Shown one piece after another: positions 46,719 through 61,700 of a stretch of DNA of 64,000 nt. Made by a program: the position numbers and the translations under genes. This DNA is from Arctopsyche grandis (taxonomy: Eukaryota > Arthropoda > Insecta > Trichoptera > Hydropsychidae), in NCBI RefSeq assembly GCF_051622035.1, contig NC_135360.1:6944001-7008000 (forward strand). Reading direction: 5' to 3'. How positions within the stretch are numbered: the stretch's first letter is position 1; every line of letters starts with the position of its first letter. The notes under the pieces are model-generated. The model worked only from the letters and a program-made list of their open reading frames with translations, made no database searches and was not told where the DNA came from.

Positions 46719-49700
46719 CTGAAACAACCACTCAATACAATTATAAAGAAAAACGACAACGCTGTTCGGGTGTGTAGACGACCATCTACACATTCGAGTT
46801 TGGGCATGTGGAAACAGAACGGACCATTCCTTGGAGTCGGTGTTCGATATGCGTGAGGTGCTCTTTGGCTGATTGGTTCGTCCTCTCGGCAATGACGGTC
46901 GAACGATCGAGACACTTCTGCCACGTGACGAGGGGATCGTATACGAACGGGCGTATTATGGCCATCAGCGTCGGAGTCTGCGCTCTCAGCACGCGCATCG
47001 TCACCTCGCAACACTTCCTAAAACATCACACAATTAAAAAAATTCGGATGAGACCAACCCATGACTGTATCTATGTATTTGAGGAATATAACAAGGTCAC
47101 AAAACAAAATTTTATGATGAAACATACATACACATTCACACATACCGGTTACGAGAGCATTTTCGATGCAAATGTAGGGAAATTTACCGAAGATAAAAGT
47201 TCTACTTGCGGTTGTCAGATTTTGTTCGAAATTTTTTTATTACTTAACATCACTAATTATTTTATACGCATTTAAAAATGAAGAAAATAAAAATGGTTTA
47301 AAAGGTCGAAATAAAATAATGAAATATTGTTTAAAAAAAAAATACTACTTCCAGTTTACGAATTATGACCAAAACCTTATCAGCTTTAAGTTAGTACATA
47401 AAGGATACAAATATAAATTTTCAGCTTGATACGTTCAGGGGTGTGGAAAGAATCGTGGTCACAACATTTTTGACTTTTCTAAGAGGAAAAAATCCCATTT
47501 CCGGTTTATTTAATTTAGTGATTTTTTTTATTTTCATCACATTGATAAAAGAATAATACTTGAATGTTTTCGTGAAGAGCACACGTGTCGAAAGGGGTCG
47601 AAAAAAATAGTGTAAGAAAAATCGAACAAGAGTAAACTGCCACTTCCGGTTGACGGATGCTTACCAAATTTTATACATAACTTAGTATTAAGCTTAAACT
47701 TCTATATATGAAATATCAGTTCAATAAACCAAAAAAAATCTGAGAAAAACATAAAAAACCTCGATTCTATAGAGCAAAAGTACTACTTCCGGTTCAGATA
47801 AAAATATTCAAAATATATAAGGGCATAAAATTTATAATTTCTATTACATGTAAAAAAAATTCATTCTAATTCGGTAAACCGTTTGGGAGATAATTGAATT
47901 GAAAAACTTAAAAAAAAAGGTCACTTATAAGGAGAGGTACCATTTCCGGTCAACTTAAAAATTTACGTCATATCGATAAGAATTTCAGCAACCGATACTA
48001 AGTTTCAGTTCGATAGGATGAACGGTGTTCAAAAATATACAGCTACACAAACACACAGTTTTTCTAGATCATGAAAACGAACCAGTGATCGATTCTGAGT
48101 TCGAATCAGTCAAAATCTCAAGATCGAATTTTCGCATGATCACAAAACTTCATCTATTGTCACTAAGTAAAAATGTATAAAATTTGAAATCATACTAAAA
48201 ACCCACACGTACCTATACATGCCCTCGTGAGCGAGCGGACCCATGGCCGATTGCATATTGTGCGTGAGACGAAACGGGACCGTCTCCGGACGTAGAAACC
48301 CTTCGCCCTTGTTAAACAGGCAGTTGAAATCCACGTGCATGGTATCGCCGTTGGTCGAATCGTATAGTATGTTTTCACCGTGACGATCTCCTAAACCTAT
48401 GGTGTATATTTTTATTATTATGATCATATATTATGTATGTATGTATTATATTATAGAAAGTAGAATGGGTACCTAAAATGTATCCAACCATAGACATGAC
48501 GGCCGTGGTCCTCGTGTAGGCAGATCTTGCTTGATACCTGATTATTATTAATAGTGTTTTTGTATATGTCTGTTTGATTTTCGATATATTATTGTGTGTT
48601 TTATCAGTTTATTACCAACTGTGAGGATCCGGAAATGTGGATCGGAACCATTCGCCGAAGACTGGCGGGTGACGTGGTATTAGTTCCGTTTCGAATGTTT
48701 TCTTCTTCTTTGATATGGGATCATTCACATCACAGTCCCATGAACGTAATTGTTTAGTATTGATTGCTAAGCCTTTTTACAAAGAAAACATAAGTTTTAG
48801 CAACGTAATTTTTTTTTTTAATATTTCATTTTTGCTATAGTGCCCCGACAGGTTGTCAAATATTTTTATTTTATTTTATTTCATAGAACATGCCTTTACA
48901 GATCGCTCCAAAGCGACGAGTGCACTTAAACAGATACAATACAATCAATATACATAAGCATTTTATACAATGCGAATTCATACAAACATCCATAGTAGAG
49001 ACATTTTTGCAGCATTTTATAATCAAATTGGCGAACCTCAAGACGCTGAATAGCTTGAGATTAGCGAGAGAGATAGGAAAGGAGATGTCAATTTTAGAAA
49101 AATTGGCAAACTCTGATAAGAAACGATCAACCTGGAGTCACAAACCAAGGTCTGGCCAGCAGTGGGACTCGAACTCGTGACCACACTGCTCGAGAGCATA
49201 ATATGCTAACCATTAGTCCACGACGCTGGTTAAAATTAAAGTTATTAATTGAAATCATAATCAGGTGATAATAATGTTGCGTGGACGCAAAGAGGGGGCT
49301 TCCAGGATCAGAGAGAAAGACGCAAGAGGGTTGTAGAAGCGGTTTATTCGTCTGCTCCCGTCGGCGCTCCAGGTCGGAATTATTTCCAATTCGAGAGCGC
49401 CCCTTATTTATATGTATACACATTTGGGCTCAAACACCTATTGGTCGATGAGTCAGACGATCCCATTGGCCGTTGCATACGGCTCATTCATACGTAGAGG
49501 CCATTTTGGCGGGAACGAGAGATCAGGTGATTTGCGCTAGTAAACCATCGAAAAACCACGAGCGCCACTCACCTAATCTCTACGTTACAATAACATTTAG
49601 GTATGAGCCAATTTCTGAAGTACCGTTTCAATTGAAGTCTAGCTGGGGTTAGGATTTGAAACGCCTCGAAGAACTATAACCTAAATCATTATTTTCGTAC

Positions 49701-52700
49701 AGAAATTGTTTAAACTTTTGATTTAAACCTTTGTACGCCAGCGAGTCGCATCGATTTCTCTTTAGAAACGTACACTATGTAACGTTTAAGGGCGAAAACA
49801 CACTGTGTGTATCCTCGATGCTCGGATGCGCCCATATAACCGATAAGTACCTCATTTTTTTGCATGTGTAGGAATATAGCACAGCTTGTACTATCCCAAA
49901 TCGAGGTCAATGATCTCATCTACATATTTCTCCATAAAACACAAGTCGCACGATAGCATCATCGCGTTCCTGTTCGAGCATGCAGAGCTGAACTTGTCTG
50001 AAATATCTCTGTTCACACAGGGGCAAAGACACAATTCGACTCGGTCTACATTAACAACATTGAGCCTATAGGAACCCCCGAGAGCATCATCTCATCATAC
50101 AGCTACGCACTAAACAACCTCAAGCCCATAGGAATCTTCGAGAGTATGATCTCACCTATCAAGCTACACATTGAATAACTAACCAGGATATACATATACT
50201 ATCGCACTAGACGACAGTGTGAGCCTCTGGAGTTCAGCCAGCCCGATTCCGAATTAAAGCAACTACCTCCTCAATAAATAAACTTCTTCCAAACACAAAC
50301 GTGTTTCCAAAGGTTTCCTAGGACACTGGTCAACACACCTACCTGCTTAAACACGTTCAACTAATTTAAAAATTGCTAGCGTATAGACAAAGATCAAATA
50401 TTTCGCGATCTTAAATGTATTTATTGATTATAGTGCTTTTGGGTGCTGGAGATGGAAAGAACCAATGCCTCTGAACTCAATGAGCTGAGATTTGGCGATA
50501 GCACATCATCCACCTGTCTTAGGCGTATCCTCCAGTTCTTTGGGCACATCGCGAGGCAAGACCAGGACAGCCTGGAAAAACAGATAGTTCTGGGAAGCGT
50601 TGACATAAGTAGAGGAAGAGGAAGATCCCCAAGATGGAGCGACCAGTTGAGTTGCAAGCTGCCGAGTGTCGAGAGAACTGGAGGACCATGACCGTGGAAG
50701 TCAGAGGACGGGAAAGTCACCACTCTCAGGCATAAGGAAAGCGACGACAAAGAAGAAGAATGCTTTTATATACAAGACTAGGATATACCTTTATATAGCA
50801 AGACTAGGATATACCTTTATATAGCAAGACTAGGATATACCTTTATAAAGCAAGACTAGGATATACCTTTTCGTTTGTAAATCGACGACAGTATGGGTCT
50901 AAGCCCCACCAAATTTGGAACCCATTCAATGAGTCCACACTCTTCATTCAATGGCAACACTGTATAAGTTCTAATATACAATCTACGCTCCCTAGCATCG
51001 GGATGGTCTTGGAGATAACGATTGACTACAGCGTTGAATTCCATCAGACGGAAATCTTTACGCAGATCATCTTTTGGCTTCAACATTATAATATAACGAT
51101 TACCATCAGAACCTAAAGTAAAATACATACATATATAAACGATTTAATACAAACAAAGACATATTCAAATATTTACAATATCAATATTGACCTAAAAATG
51201 TAACTTTTCTCGGTTTTTGTAAGGACTGCAATACAACAACCTTTTCTTCAATTCCTGCTATGTAAACAGGCGGTGTAAACGGATTGAAATTTCGATCCTA
51301 AAACACACTTTCTTATTATACATGCATATATATGTATATAATAAACACCAAATTTACAGAATCGTACATTTCTAGCTGCAGTAACGGGAAGTGAAAGTTT
51401 GACGAAACGTTCGTGCGGCATAACTATTTCGCTAAAATCAGAAGTAGTCAAAATCCTAGGCAAATTTCTGACGAGGCTGCTGACGGTGAACGTCTGGAAA
51501 AGATCAATCTTTGTAATTAAAAATATGACTAAAGTACCATAAGAACAGATAGATAGTAATTACTTGAAGATCTTTATTGACAGGTGAATTGCAAAGGTCG
51601 ATCAAATTCGTCGCCAACAAGTTAAAGTGGCTGATGAACTTTTGCATTTCTGGATCTTTCAATCGATGGTCATTCAATATGTCTTGGCAACGTTTCATTC
51701 TCTGCGAATATCCAGACTTGATCACACACATCATCATCCACAAGGAGTGTTGCGGATAGGCCAAAATCAATTTTATAATCACCGACTTCAGTTGATTGTA
51801 AACCTAGGATACGTTTGAATGACTCTACTGTACTGTATTTCGATAGTAAGCGAATTAAATTGAACTATTTTTTTTAATATAAACCTGGTTGATGGGATGG
51901 CAAATTCTCGATATGATCTGCGAAAACGCAGACAGGAATAAATACAGAGGCAAGCGTTCAGTAAAGGTTTCGATCAATGTGCATATGTTCGTCAATGCTG
52001 CAAGTGCAGTCGATTTGTTTTCAGAAGTGATTTCAGTTTCATAAGTGAAGTCCAACCTGTAATTTATATATGTACACTACAATTAGTATTGATTGTTTTG
52101 TCTTTCCATTACTTATTATGATAATTATATTATCCAGCACCGCATGTCAACAATTCGCAACAACAATGCACGGAAAATACTCCATTCATACTACATATAC
52201 AGCATCGTCCATCTTCAGCACAGTGCAAAGCAAAATCGGCTTATATAGATACGACGAAATATTGCTTGTGTTGTATCGTCGAGTCAATATTGTCATAAAT
52301 ATTCATATGCGCATGCGCACTTTCGTTAGTACGGGTGCACTCGCCATTATGACGTCACGCCATGCGTGATTTTTTTTGAACATTTCCACAGTAGGTAAAG
52401 AAAAACTGTTCTGCTTGATACGTTTTGGTGACATGTTCTGCTGTATAATATTAATAGATCGTATTGGTTGCTGCTCTTTTAGATACGCCACGTACACATT
52501 ACGGATTATATTAATGTGTCCATATCATCACCATCTACAGCCACTCACCATCAACTGCTGGATGAAGGCCTCTTCCACTCGTCTGTGTTTTGCGCAATAG
52601 TCATCCATCTCACCCCACACATTTTCCTAATTTCGTCTACCCATTTCCCTGCAGTCTTCTTTTTACCTTTTTGCATTCTCTCGGGTACCATTCTAGCACT

Positions 52701-55700
52701 TCTTTTGTCCAACTTTCGTCCATTCTTCTAGCCACGTGACCAGCCTATTGACATTTCAATCTATTTACTCTATCCACTATGTCCACTACCCTTATCATAC
52801 TTCTCATCCAAGTACTCCGCTTCCTATATTTCCTTGTTATGCGGAGCATACAGCGTTCAGTACATTGAACTTTGTGTAGCATCTTGGCGTTCAATATCCA
52901 AGTTTCACATCCATACGTCATCACTGGCAAAACGCATTAATTGAAGATCTTTTTCTTCAGGCAGTGGCATTTTTGATTTAAAAACTACATTCATTCGTCC
53001 AAATGCACTCCATCCTAATTTCATACGTATCTTTATTTCTTCTTCTTTACTACTGGACATGTCTATTATGTGTCCATATATAATGTACTAAAGAATACTT
53101 TTAGTACTGTTGTTTACATGCAGTTCCCGGCTTGAGCTTTACTGTTATAAACGAACCTTCACACATAACTTTTCAAACAAATTATTAAAAAGAGGATCAG
53201 ACAAAGACCGATCAAGCTCAAATATGAACCATTGAACATATGCAGTAATGAAAAAATAATCCAACTCTAACTTTTATATGTATTATCAAAAATTATAAGC
53301 TTTTCTTCATGTTGAAGTTGGAGTTGTTGCAGTATTACTTATATGGGTTGGATTCTTTTTGCAGAACTACGCCTGTAAATGAGTGAAATTACCAAATGGA
53401 AAGCATACGAGGCATGCTCTGATACAACTTTTTATGTCCGTATTGTAAAGATCGGCCGTAATAGTCAAGAGCCTGAGTCCGTGCGGCAAAACCGGAGCCT
53501 CCGAGTTTTTCGCTGGGAGTCAAAGCAGAATAGATTTTTTCGTAGTATTCACCCAAACAAATCTGGAAATGAATATAAAAGATTATTAATTATACAAACA
53601 CACACATATATAATATAATATATGTATATTAGACTAACCAAACTCTTTTCCCATTCTCTATACGTCAACATGGCATCTTTATAATGCTTGATATTCACAT
53701 CCATATCGACATTTGTAGTCTCATCGTTGTATATAGCTATTAGTAATTTAGCTTTAGCGCACAATTTTCTGAAATAATTAGAAGTTATTCACACGTATAA
53801 ATGATTGGTTTATTTATTTAGCTTACTTATCATCTTCGGCGAGATTTTTCGTATCCATAAAATGTTCCTCTAATCCGCGTTTTAGCGTGCAAAAGGCAGG
53901 CTCTTGTTGATTACGCATCCAATACAATTTTGCCTTTTCAATGAATAGTTCTTTCGGACTGTATTTTTCACTATTTAATATGTAAATATATGCCTAGAAA
54001 CGTTTAATCACATTACTTTCATAACAATTTTTTTATACTATTATATTATACATGTAATTGAAATAAAAACCTGTTGAAAGACTCCAGCTTTTCTAGCAAA
54101 CTTTGCACTCTGTAACCACAGCTTTCCGATGTGTATGTCAAGCAACGGAATAATTCTCGGGTGTGTATTTTGAAGAAGTTCCTGTAATTATAATCATAAT
54201 TGGCATTAAATTAAAATTAAAATATTGTAACGTGAGAACACGAGAGATAATATCCGCTGTCTACGGGATCCCCGAATTGGCCTAACGGGACTCAGTAAGT
54301 GGCCACACTAGAATTCTCAGAATCCGAGAGCGTGAGACTCACTTAAAACTACGTGCCTAGACAATAGATACATAACCAGATCGGGGAAGCTGTGGTGAGC
54401 TACTTGTCCTTTATAAGGAGGTACTTATCATACCATATCAGATTGACCTCCTGTATCATTCAATAAATGCTGTGAAGCGACTTTGGCCTTTCATTGGGAT
54501 CCTGAACTCACCCCTACGCAACAATATAATATAAAATCAAACCTTTGATTGTTCCAAAAGAATCCTCCGCAATCTCAAAACAGGTTCGACGATGTTTTTA
54601 GACGATTGCAATAAATTAAACCTCAAATTCCAATCATTAATCAAATTATTTACAGTCAGAACGCAATCGGTATCACCGTCGTGAAGATCTTTGATCCTAA
54701 AATTCAATAAAGTATCATACATATAAAATATACGCACTCGCTATTTTAATGTCGGACATACTTAAATATAATATCTTCGATGTCCTCAATTTCAGATATC
54801 ATATGCAGATCAAATGCAGACGTGTATGCTCGATCGTAAACATTTTCCTCTAAAGACATGTAACTAGCACCACTGTCTAATCTACGCAAGAGGGCTTTCC
54901 GAGCCGAACTCAACTTCTCTTGGAGAGTCTCTCGTACTCCGCTGCGTAGAGCCAAGAGACAGTGCCCAATATTTACTCCCCATGTGTCATTATTTACAAC
55001 CTGTAATCAAACATTCAATTAACCAACATAAATATCTAAAAAAATATATATTTGTTTATACAAAAACTAACATCAGGACGGGAGAGCATTTTGTCTAGGT
55101 CTTCAAACATTCCCAATCTCCAAAAAGATTCAGCAGCTAATCCATAACTGTTGAACTCAACATCGGCATCTTGCAAAAGCTTCAAAGCAGTAAAAGGCTG
55201 ATCTAATCCGAGATATACTTTGACCATACCCTATAACATTTTTATAAAGTATTAAAACTACATTAATACACATTTATAATTTATAACAGGAAGGCCTAAC
55301 AGGTAAGCCCAATGCACCTTCCAGGCCAGAAACATTGTACATTTGATACAAATATTATTAGTATTATAAAAAGTACATATCAATTAATATCCACAGAGAC
55401 ATCTATGGTCAAATTTGTAAATTTGCAGCATTTTATACAATTCAGCGAAATTCGAGATTGGTGAAAACTCGAGATTTTGCGATAAAATCGGTAAGGTTGC
55501 CAATTTGTTGGAACCGTTTCAATGAAAATCAGATAAATTGGCAAACTTTGATAGAAAACGATCGACCTGGAGTCACAAATCCAGCAGAAACCAGTGGGAT
55601 TTGAACTCGTGACGACTCTGTTCAAACCATTGTATGCTAACCACTAATCTATTCTGCTAGTTATATACATAAATTTAACTTTTTTTATCTACCTGTAATT

Positions 55701-58700
55701 TTTCCCCACCAAAATTTCCCTGTTGAGCCAACTTTTCATAGCACGTTGCTGCGTCTTGCAACTGTCCCATTACTTCATGAGCAAGAATTGACTCCGATAA
55801 AGTGGGTTCATTCTGCTTTATACTCATAATACCTTAAAAATTAAATTTTAAATATTAATTCATGTATTTTAAGATTATAATGGACAGTTTTGAATAATTC
55901 GAACCTGCAATGGAATCAGGTTCATTTAGGACCGAGTATATTTCAGCCAAAAAACCGAGCTGTGATTGAAATCGTTCAGGAGATTCTTCCATATACAATT
56001 CAAGGTATTGTAGTGATCTTTCGTATTCACTGCATAGGAAGTTTCCACGAGCGATAGTCAATTTACAAAATTCATTAGTGAAGCTTTTAATTTTTCTACA
56101 AACAAAACATTAAATTTAGATATATACATAGATGAACAATATGGAACAAATTCAAAGATCTATTTTCAAATCTTACACATAATCGTTATCTTGTAATGAA
56201 TTATTTTTATTATAACACCATTCCATAAGCCAGCGATTGAAAAAGTCCAACAAATTATAAATCATTTTACAACACTTTTTCTATAACAAAAGTACAAATA
56301 AATACTTTAAGTATTAAAATATTATTTTATAATAAAAAAATAAATAAAATAAAACCAACATGAGTTCCTTCTTCGGAAACAATATGCGTGATTGAAGGTG
56401 TTGTATTAACATATCGCATTATTTTAAAATCAGGTAGCTTTTTCATATTTATAGATTCGACACTGAAAGAATTCAAACCTGAAAATATTAAAAATATGTA
56501 AATATTTCTATCAATCAAAACAAATGACATAAAATATTATAAAAACTTACCGATGACACTCATAATCTCTTCATTGATAAATTCAACATTACTGTTTGTC
56601 GTCACGGTATGAAGAACAATGTACGGTAAAAACAAGACTAAAGTTCGAAGGTCTCTCTTCAGTGCCGGATGTACCATACGTAGCATATAACTAATGTCAT
56701 CTTGTTTTATGTGCGAGATGAGTTTTCCTGCCCAACTAAATACAACATAAAATTAAAATGGAGTACTATCTTTGAAAGGCTGATACTTTATTAGCATTCA
56801 ATTACTTAAAACCCCATTCGCTGAACGTAGTCGCAGAGGGAGAGCCGAATATAGGATGATTACTTTCAGGATTAGACGGAAACGCTAGAGTGTATCTGAA
56901 ACACAATTGGAATTATATAAAAATTGGAATGATTTAATTTATGTATAATATTGAAGAAATACCTGGACAAGAGTAAAGGAACGATAATTTCCAGCAAATT
57001 CTTCGGAAGGCTATCCCACACATCTTTATTTTCACCTTCTGGTCGAATATTAAATGAATTTAATATTTCTTGTATTGCAAGTGAATAACAATCCATGTTC
57101 TGAAATAAAATATAATTATCTATGTATGTACATATATAATAATAAAAATGGCCGACAGCATTTTTTGTGTTCAAATAATTTTTTTTTACAATTCATGCAA
57201 AAATTCGAATTCGAGATTTTTTGACTGATTCGAACTCAGAATGACGTTTTCATGATCTAGAAAAAATGTGTGTCTGTGTATTTTTTAAACACCGTTAATA
57301 CCAATCGATACGACTTTAATTCTTAAGTTGACCGGAAATGGTACAATTCCTTATAGGTGTCCTCTTTTTTTTTTTTTATCTGCTTTAGGTCATCGACTTT
57401 AGAGAGTCTTTAATTAATATTATGTATTAGATGTATTATGAGCATTTATAAGGATTGTAAATAGGTTTTTGAGCTGTTTTTCCTATTATGCTGTAGATTA
57501 ACATTAGAACAATATAATACTATGATTACTAACCAAAGTAAATTAAATTGTAAAATAGAAAATGATCAGTAGATCAGTAGCTATTAAAATAGATATAAGA
57601 TGTATTGTGAACATAATTTCGTAATAATAAAAAGCATTTGAAAATCAAAATCAAATCTTTTTTTAGGTGGGATTTTTTCCTCTTAGAAAGGTCAAAAATG
57701 TTGTGACCACGATTCTGTCCACACCCCTGAACATATCAAGCTGAAAATTTATATATTTGTATCCTTTATGTACTAACTTGGAGCTGATAGGGTTTTGGTC
57801 AGAATTCGTAAACCGGAAGTAGTATTTTTTTTTAAAACAATGTCAGTATTTTATTTTGACCTTTTAAATTATTTTTATTTTCTTGATATTTAATGTGTAT
57901 AATAATTACGGTGATTTTAAGTAAAAAAAAAACTTTTTTTCAGTCATACTATAAAGATAAATTTAGTTTTGTATATAATATTAAGATATATAAATTATTA
58001 TTTTGAATAAAAATACCAATAATTTTATTTAACTACCGCCATCTATGTATAAAACTAAAGACTACATAGACGTCACCCAGATTTCAAATTTACAAACTTC
58101 AAACCGATGCGGTGCAAACGATCGACAAGCGCCAGACAGACTGAAGCACAGATTAACGGCACGTGTACCTTATGCGTGCGCACTGCTCGCACTTACACTA
58201 AGCGAAATCTACCCGAAGTCCCGACATACATACCTACCCTGTATACGTTATGTGCTTCTGATACTTTAGTTCCGAATTTTGCCTTATTAAACTCGCAAGA
58301 AAGATCCAACTCAATTTTAATAATTGCATCTGTGCACATCGAAAGGTTACTCGTCATCTGATGTGCAATCTATCATTCGTGAAGTCGAGAATTGCGTTTA
58401 AAGCAGCCATCCAGTTAATCTGTGCTTCAGTCTGTCTGGCGCTTGTCGATCGTTTGCACCAAACCCACTTCAAAAGTGTCTTAAACGATATTTTATCTGT
58501 ATCGTAATGGCGGAGGATCCATTTACTTATATTAATGACCAAAATGAGCAATATGGCAAAGTATGAAAACGATCGGATAAGAGGCAAATTTTTTCCTGAA
58601 TTGTAATCGTAAGTGAAACACAAAGGAGGTTTATAATAATTCAATATAAAATTATAAAGCTTTTGCAATACCTTTGGATTCTTCTCGAACTGAAACGCTT

Positions 58701-61700
58701 TAGCGAGTTCAATTAGAGCCATCTTAGCAAAAGACACATCTCCCATATTGAACGCAAATTGCGACTTGGCAGACGTCGAAGCCAATTTCCTCGGCAACAG
58801 AGACGGTTGCAAAGCACCTATTTGACCGAGACAGCGACTACTCCATTCGGCCAAATTACTATCTTTATTTCGACAACCTAAAATAAACTTAAAATCATAA
58901 ACAATTCCTTCAAAACATCCAAATTCACATCGCTACTATTACACTCACCGACAATTAAAATCTCTAGCAGCTCGACAATCACAGTAATATGATTGTTATT
59001 TCCATACAATATCAAATCTAATTCTCGACGTTGACTCTTAATCAACTCGTTCAAATACTTCAAAGCGTACACTTTGATCTCGGGCGTATCCTGATTCAAA
59101 TATTTCATATACCATTTCATTTTATTTATGAAACTCATACACTGATATTTGTCCACGTATCGCACGACGGTGCTTTTGATACATTTCAACACATCAGTCG
59201 TTTCCAAGAAATACAAATCAGCTATATGGGTCGATAGAATATTCTCATTCTTAACAATGAGATATTCGAATATCTTGTTCAGCTTCTTCGACGAGTGCGA
59301 CATCAACGGCAAAAGCGACACCACTATAGTAGTGAGTAACGAACCGAGTAATATTGTATCAATATTGCGTATGAAAGCATCCCAAGCTTCGATATTCAAT
59401 TCGGGAAACTCTTTCATCAGCGTCGACGCTGTCCTGAGCGTGGCTAAGATTTTGAACCGCAACGGTGTGATATGCTTCGTACCCATCAAGTTCAATATGT
59501 ACGGAAAGCTTTGAAGAGCTTTCCTCTTCACAGATATGGCTATTTTAGTATGAATCAACTTGCTATCGAAATACGCCAAAACTCCAAGTATCTTCGGTTG
59601 AATATAATCAGCGACTTGCGTCAGAGGAATCGTACAATTGACACTGGTCTCGTTATCACTATCGATGCTGGCTAATTGTCGGCACGCTTTTATAACCCTC
59701 TCTGGGTTGCAGCAATATTGGAATAGAAGTTCAGTGAGTATGACGCGAGAGTGTTTCTTTATCAACGTCGGCAACGGAGTTCTGATGATTTCCACTAAAT
59801 ACTCGTAGCACTGATTAGCAATTTCGTCTGTGCTGAAAATATAAACGTGGGCATAGATGTGTGGAAATCTGTCGTATAAGAAGTCTGAAGGATTGCATGA
59901 GATCAATTCGCTGATTTCTGGAATGATCCGTCTGAGTCTTCGCTCCCGTAAAATCAACGGAATCAGAAAAGGCAGTGCGTGATGCATTTCTTTCGATAGA
60001 AACTCTTTGTAGTTGATGAAACCAAATACACGTACGACCTGAAAGTTATACAGCACATACTCATATTATAAATATGATCGTTACAAGCATTATTAAGTTA
60101 TGTTTATATGGACTGGTAAATTTTTATACACTATTAGCGACACAGTCCATGCAAACGCAAAGGGAAATTACAAACTCTTAGTATCGACGGTACAAATTCT
60201 TGCTTCAAAGAGTAGTTCCAAGCCAACAGTCCCATCATAATTCGACAAAAATCCTTTTTGTACATATGATATACTAAATTAGGCGTTAGCGAGTGAGATT
60301 CGCAGATGTCCTTCGTGTAAAAGTTTGCCATGAAGCCAAACGGGGTATTGGGATTCATCAAAAAGTAAAGGAGTATTTTAACACTCGGCAGGAGGACTGT
60401 TTTCGAACGGCTCATACCAAATTGTCTGACGGCATTCAGACAGATTAACTGCTGGTCCGCGTTATTTTCATACAATGAAGATTTGACATTTTTCAACAGT
60501 GACGTGAGAAAAGTATCCAATATATCGTTCTTGACCGAGTCGTCTACTTTGGGATCAGTCTGTAAATCAAAACATTTATCATATAAATATATTATTCTGG
60601 TAATATTATCTACTATAGAGATGATTGTTTGTATATTTATTCACTACACAAATCTACACTTTTCGATTTAGAACCACCAAATTTAGTATACTGTCACAAT
60701 TTATGTAGGCCAGAGACTATAAAACTATCTGACAAAGTTTAATTTTTTAATTTTTATTCAAAACTACCTGAATCTGCATGGCGATTTTTTTACAGAAACC
60801 ATAGCGGACGTGTACACAATAACTCATGTAAGTTTCATCGCAATCGGTTGAATGGTATAGGAACGTATATGTGACAGACAAACAAACATTGATTTCATCT
60901 GCCCGAGCAACATTGAGTAATTTAGTAAAGTGAAATATAAAAGAAGGCATTGAGCGGCTATCTGAGAATTTGGAAGACCAAAAATTACAGATCTGGCAAA
61001 TAGATGACACCGAGAAACAATAAAAATTACCGGAACGGAGACTAATCACTCTTTACTAAGTTCTTCTTCTTGTTAATGCCTTGTCTGCATCCGGACGTTG
61101 GCGACCACCTCGTCGATTATTTGAATATTATTATTTGATTATTTACTAAGTTGGATTCACTGAATTCAAATATGACAATGATTTTTGTTGGTATTCTCTC
61201 GTTAATGAGATATGAACGTTTCAAAAATGGGCAATTTTTACAGACTTTTGGTTTTTCCGTCTTTAACTCCAAATCTAGTATTGCTGTGCCAAAAGTGAGT
61301 ATTGGATTCAATAGTCAGATGTTTTTTCTTCTATTGAGTGTGATTTTTTATTACATTAAAATATGTATAATTAATTATCTAGCGAATTTTTAAAGTCAAA
61401 AATATTTTAATACACATTTTTTTTCTTGAGTATTTTTTCTGTAATATTACGAGTTAATTCGCAAATTTTTCACTTGATCTCGGTTATAAGGATTGGTTTT
61501 ATATATCTCAATCTTTTTCTGTTATCTAAATATATGTACTTGAAGAAAAAAAATATTTTTGACTTTTTAAATTCGCTAGATAATTAATTATACGTATTTT
61601 AAAGCAATAAAAAATTACAATCAATAGAAAAACAATTCAACTATTGATTCCAATACTCACTTTTGCCACAGCAATACTAGATTTTGAGTTTAAGACTGAA

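Noticed and set aside
46631..47014. 127-codon - strand ORF rich in Arg and Asp
   Set aside because: It overlaps the true ATR exon frame (VTMRVLRAQ...) and runs through a splice site.
58354..58671. Open - strand frame continuing from the ATR exon into LVINISKWILRHYDTDK
   Set aside because: The ATR donor CCAAAG|GTATTG at 58672/58671 joins in phase to the next conserved exon, and the downstream peptide is part of a dispersed repeat that also lies at 7399-7596.
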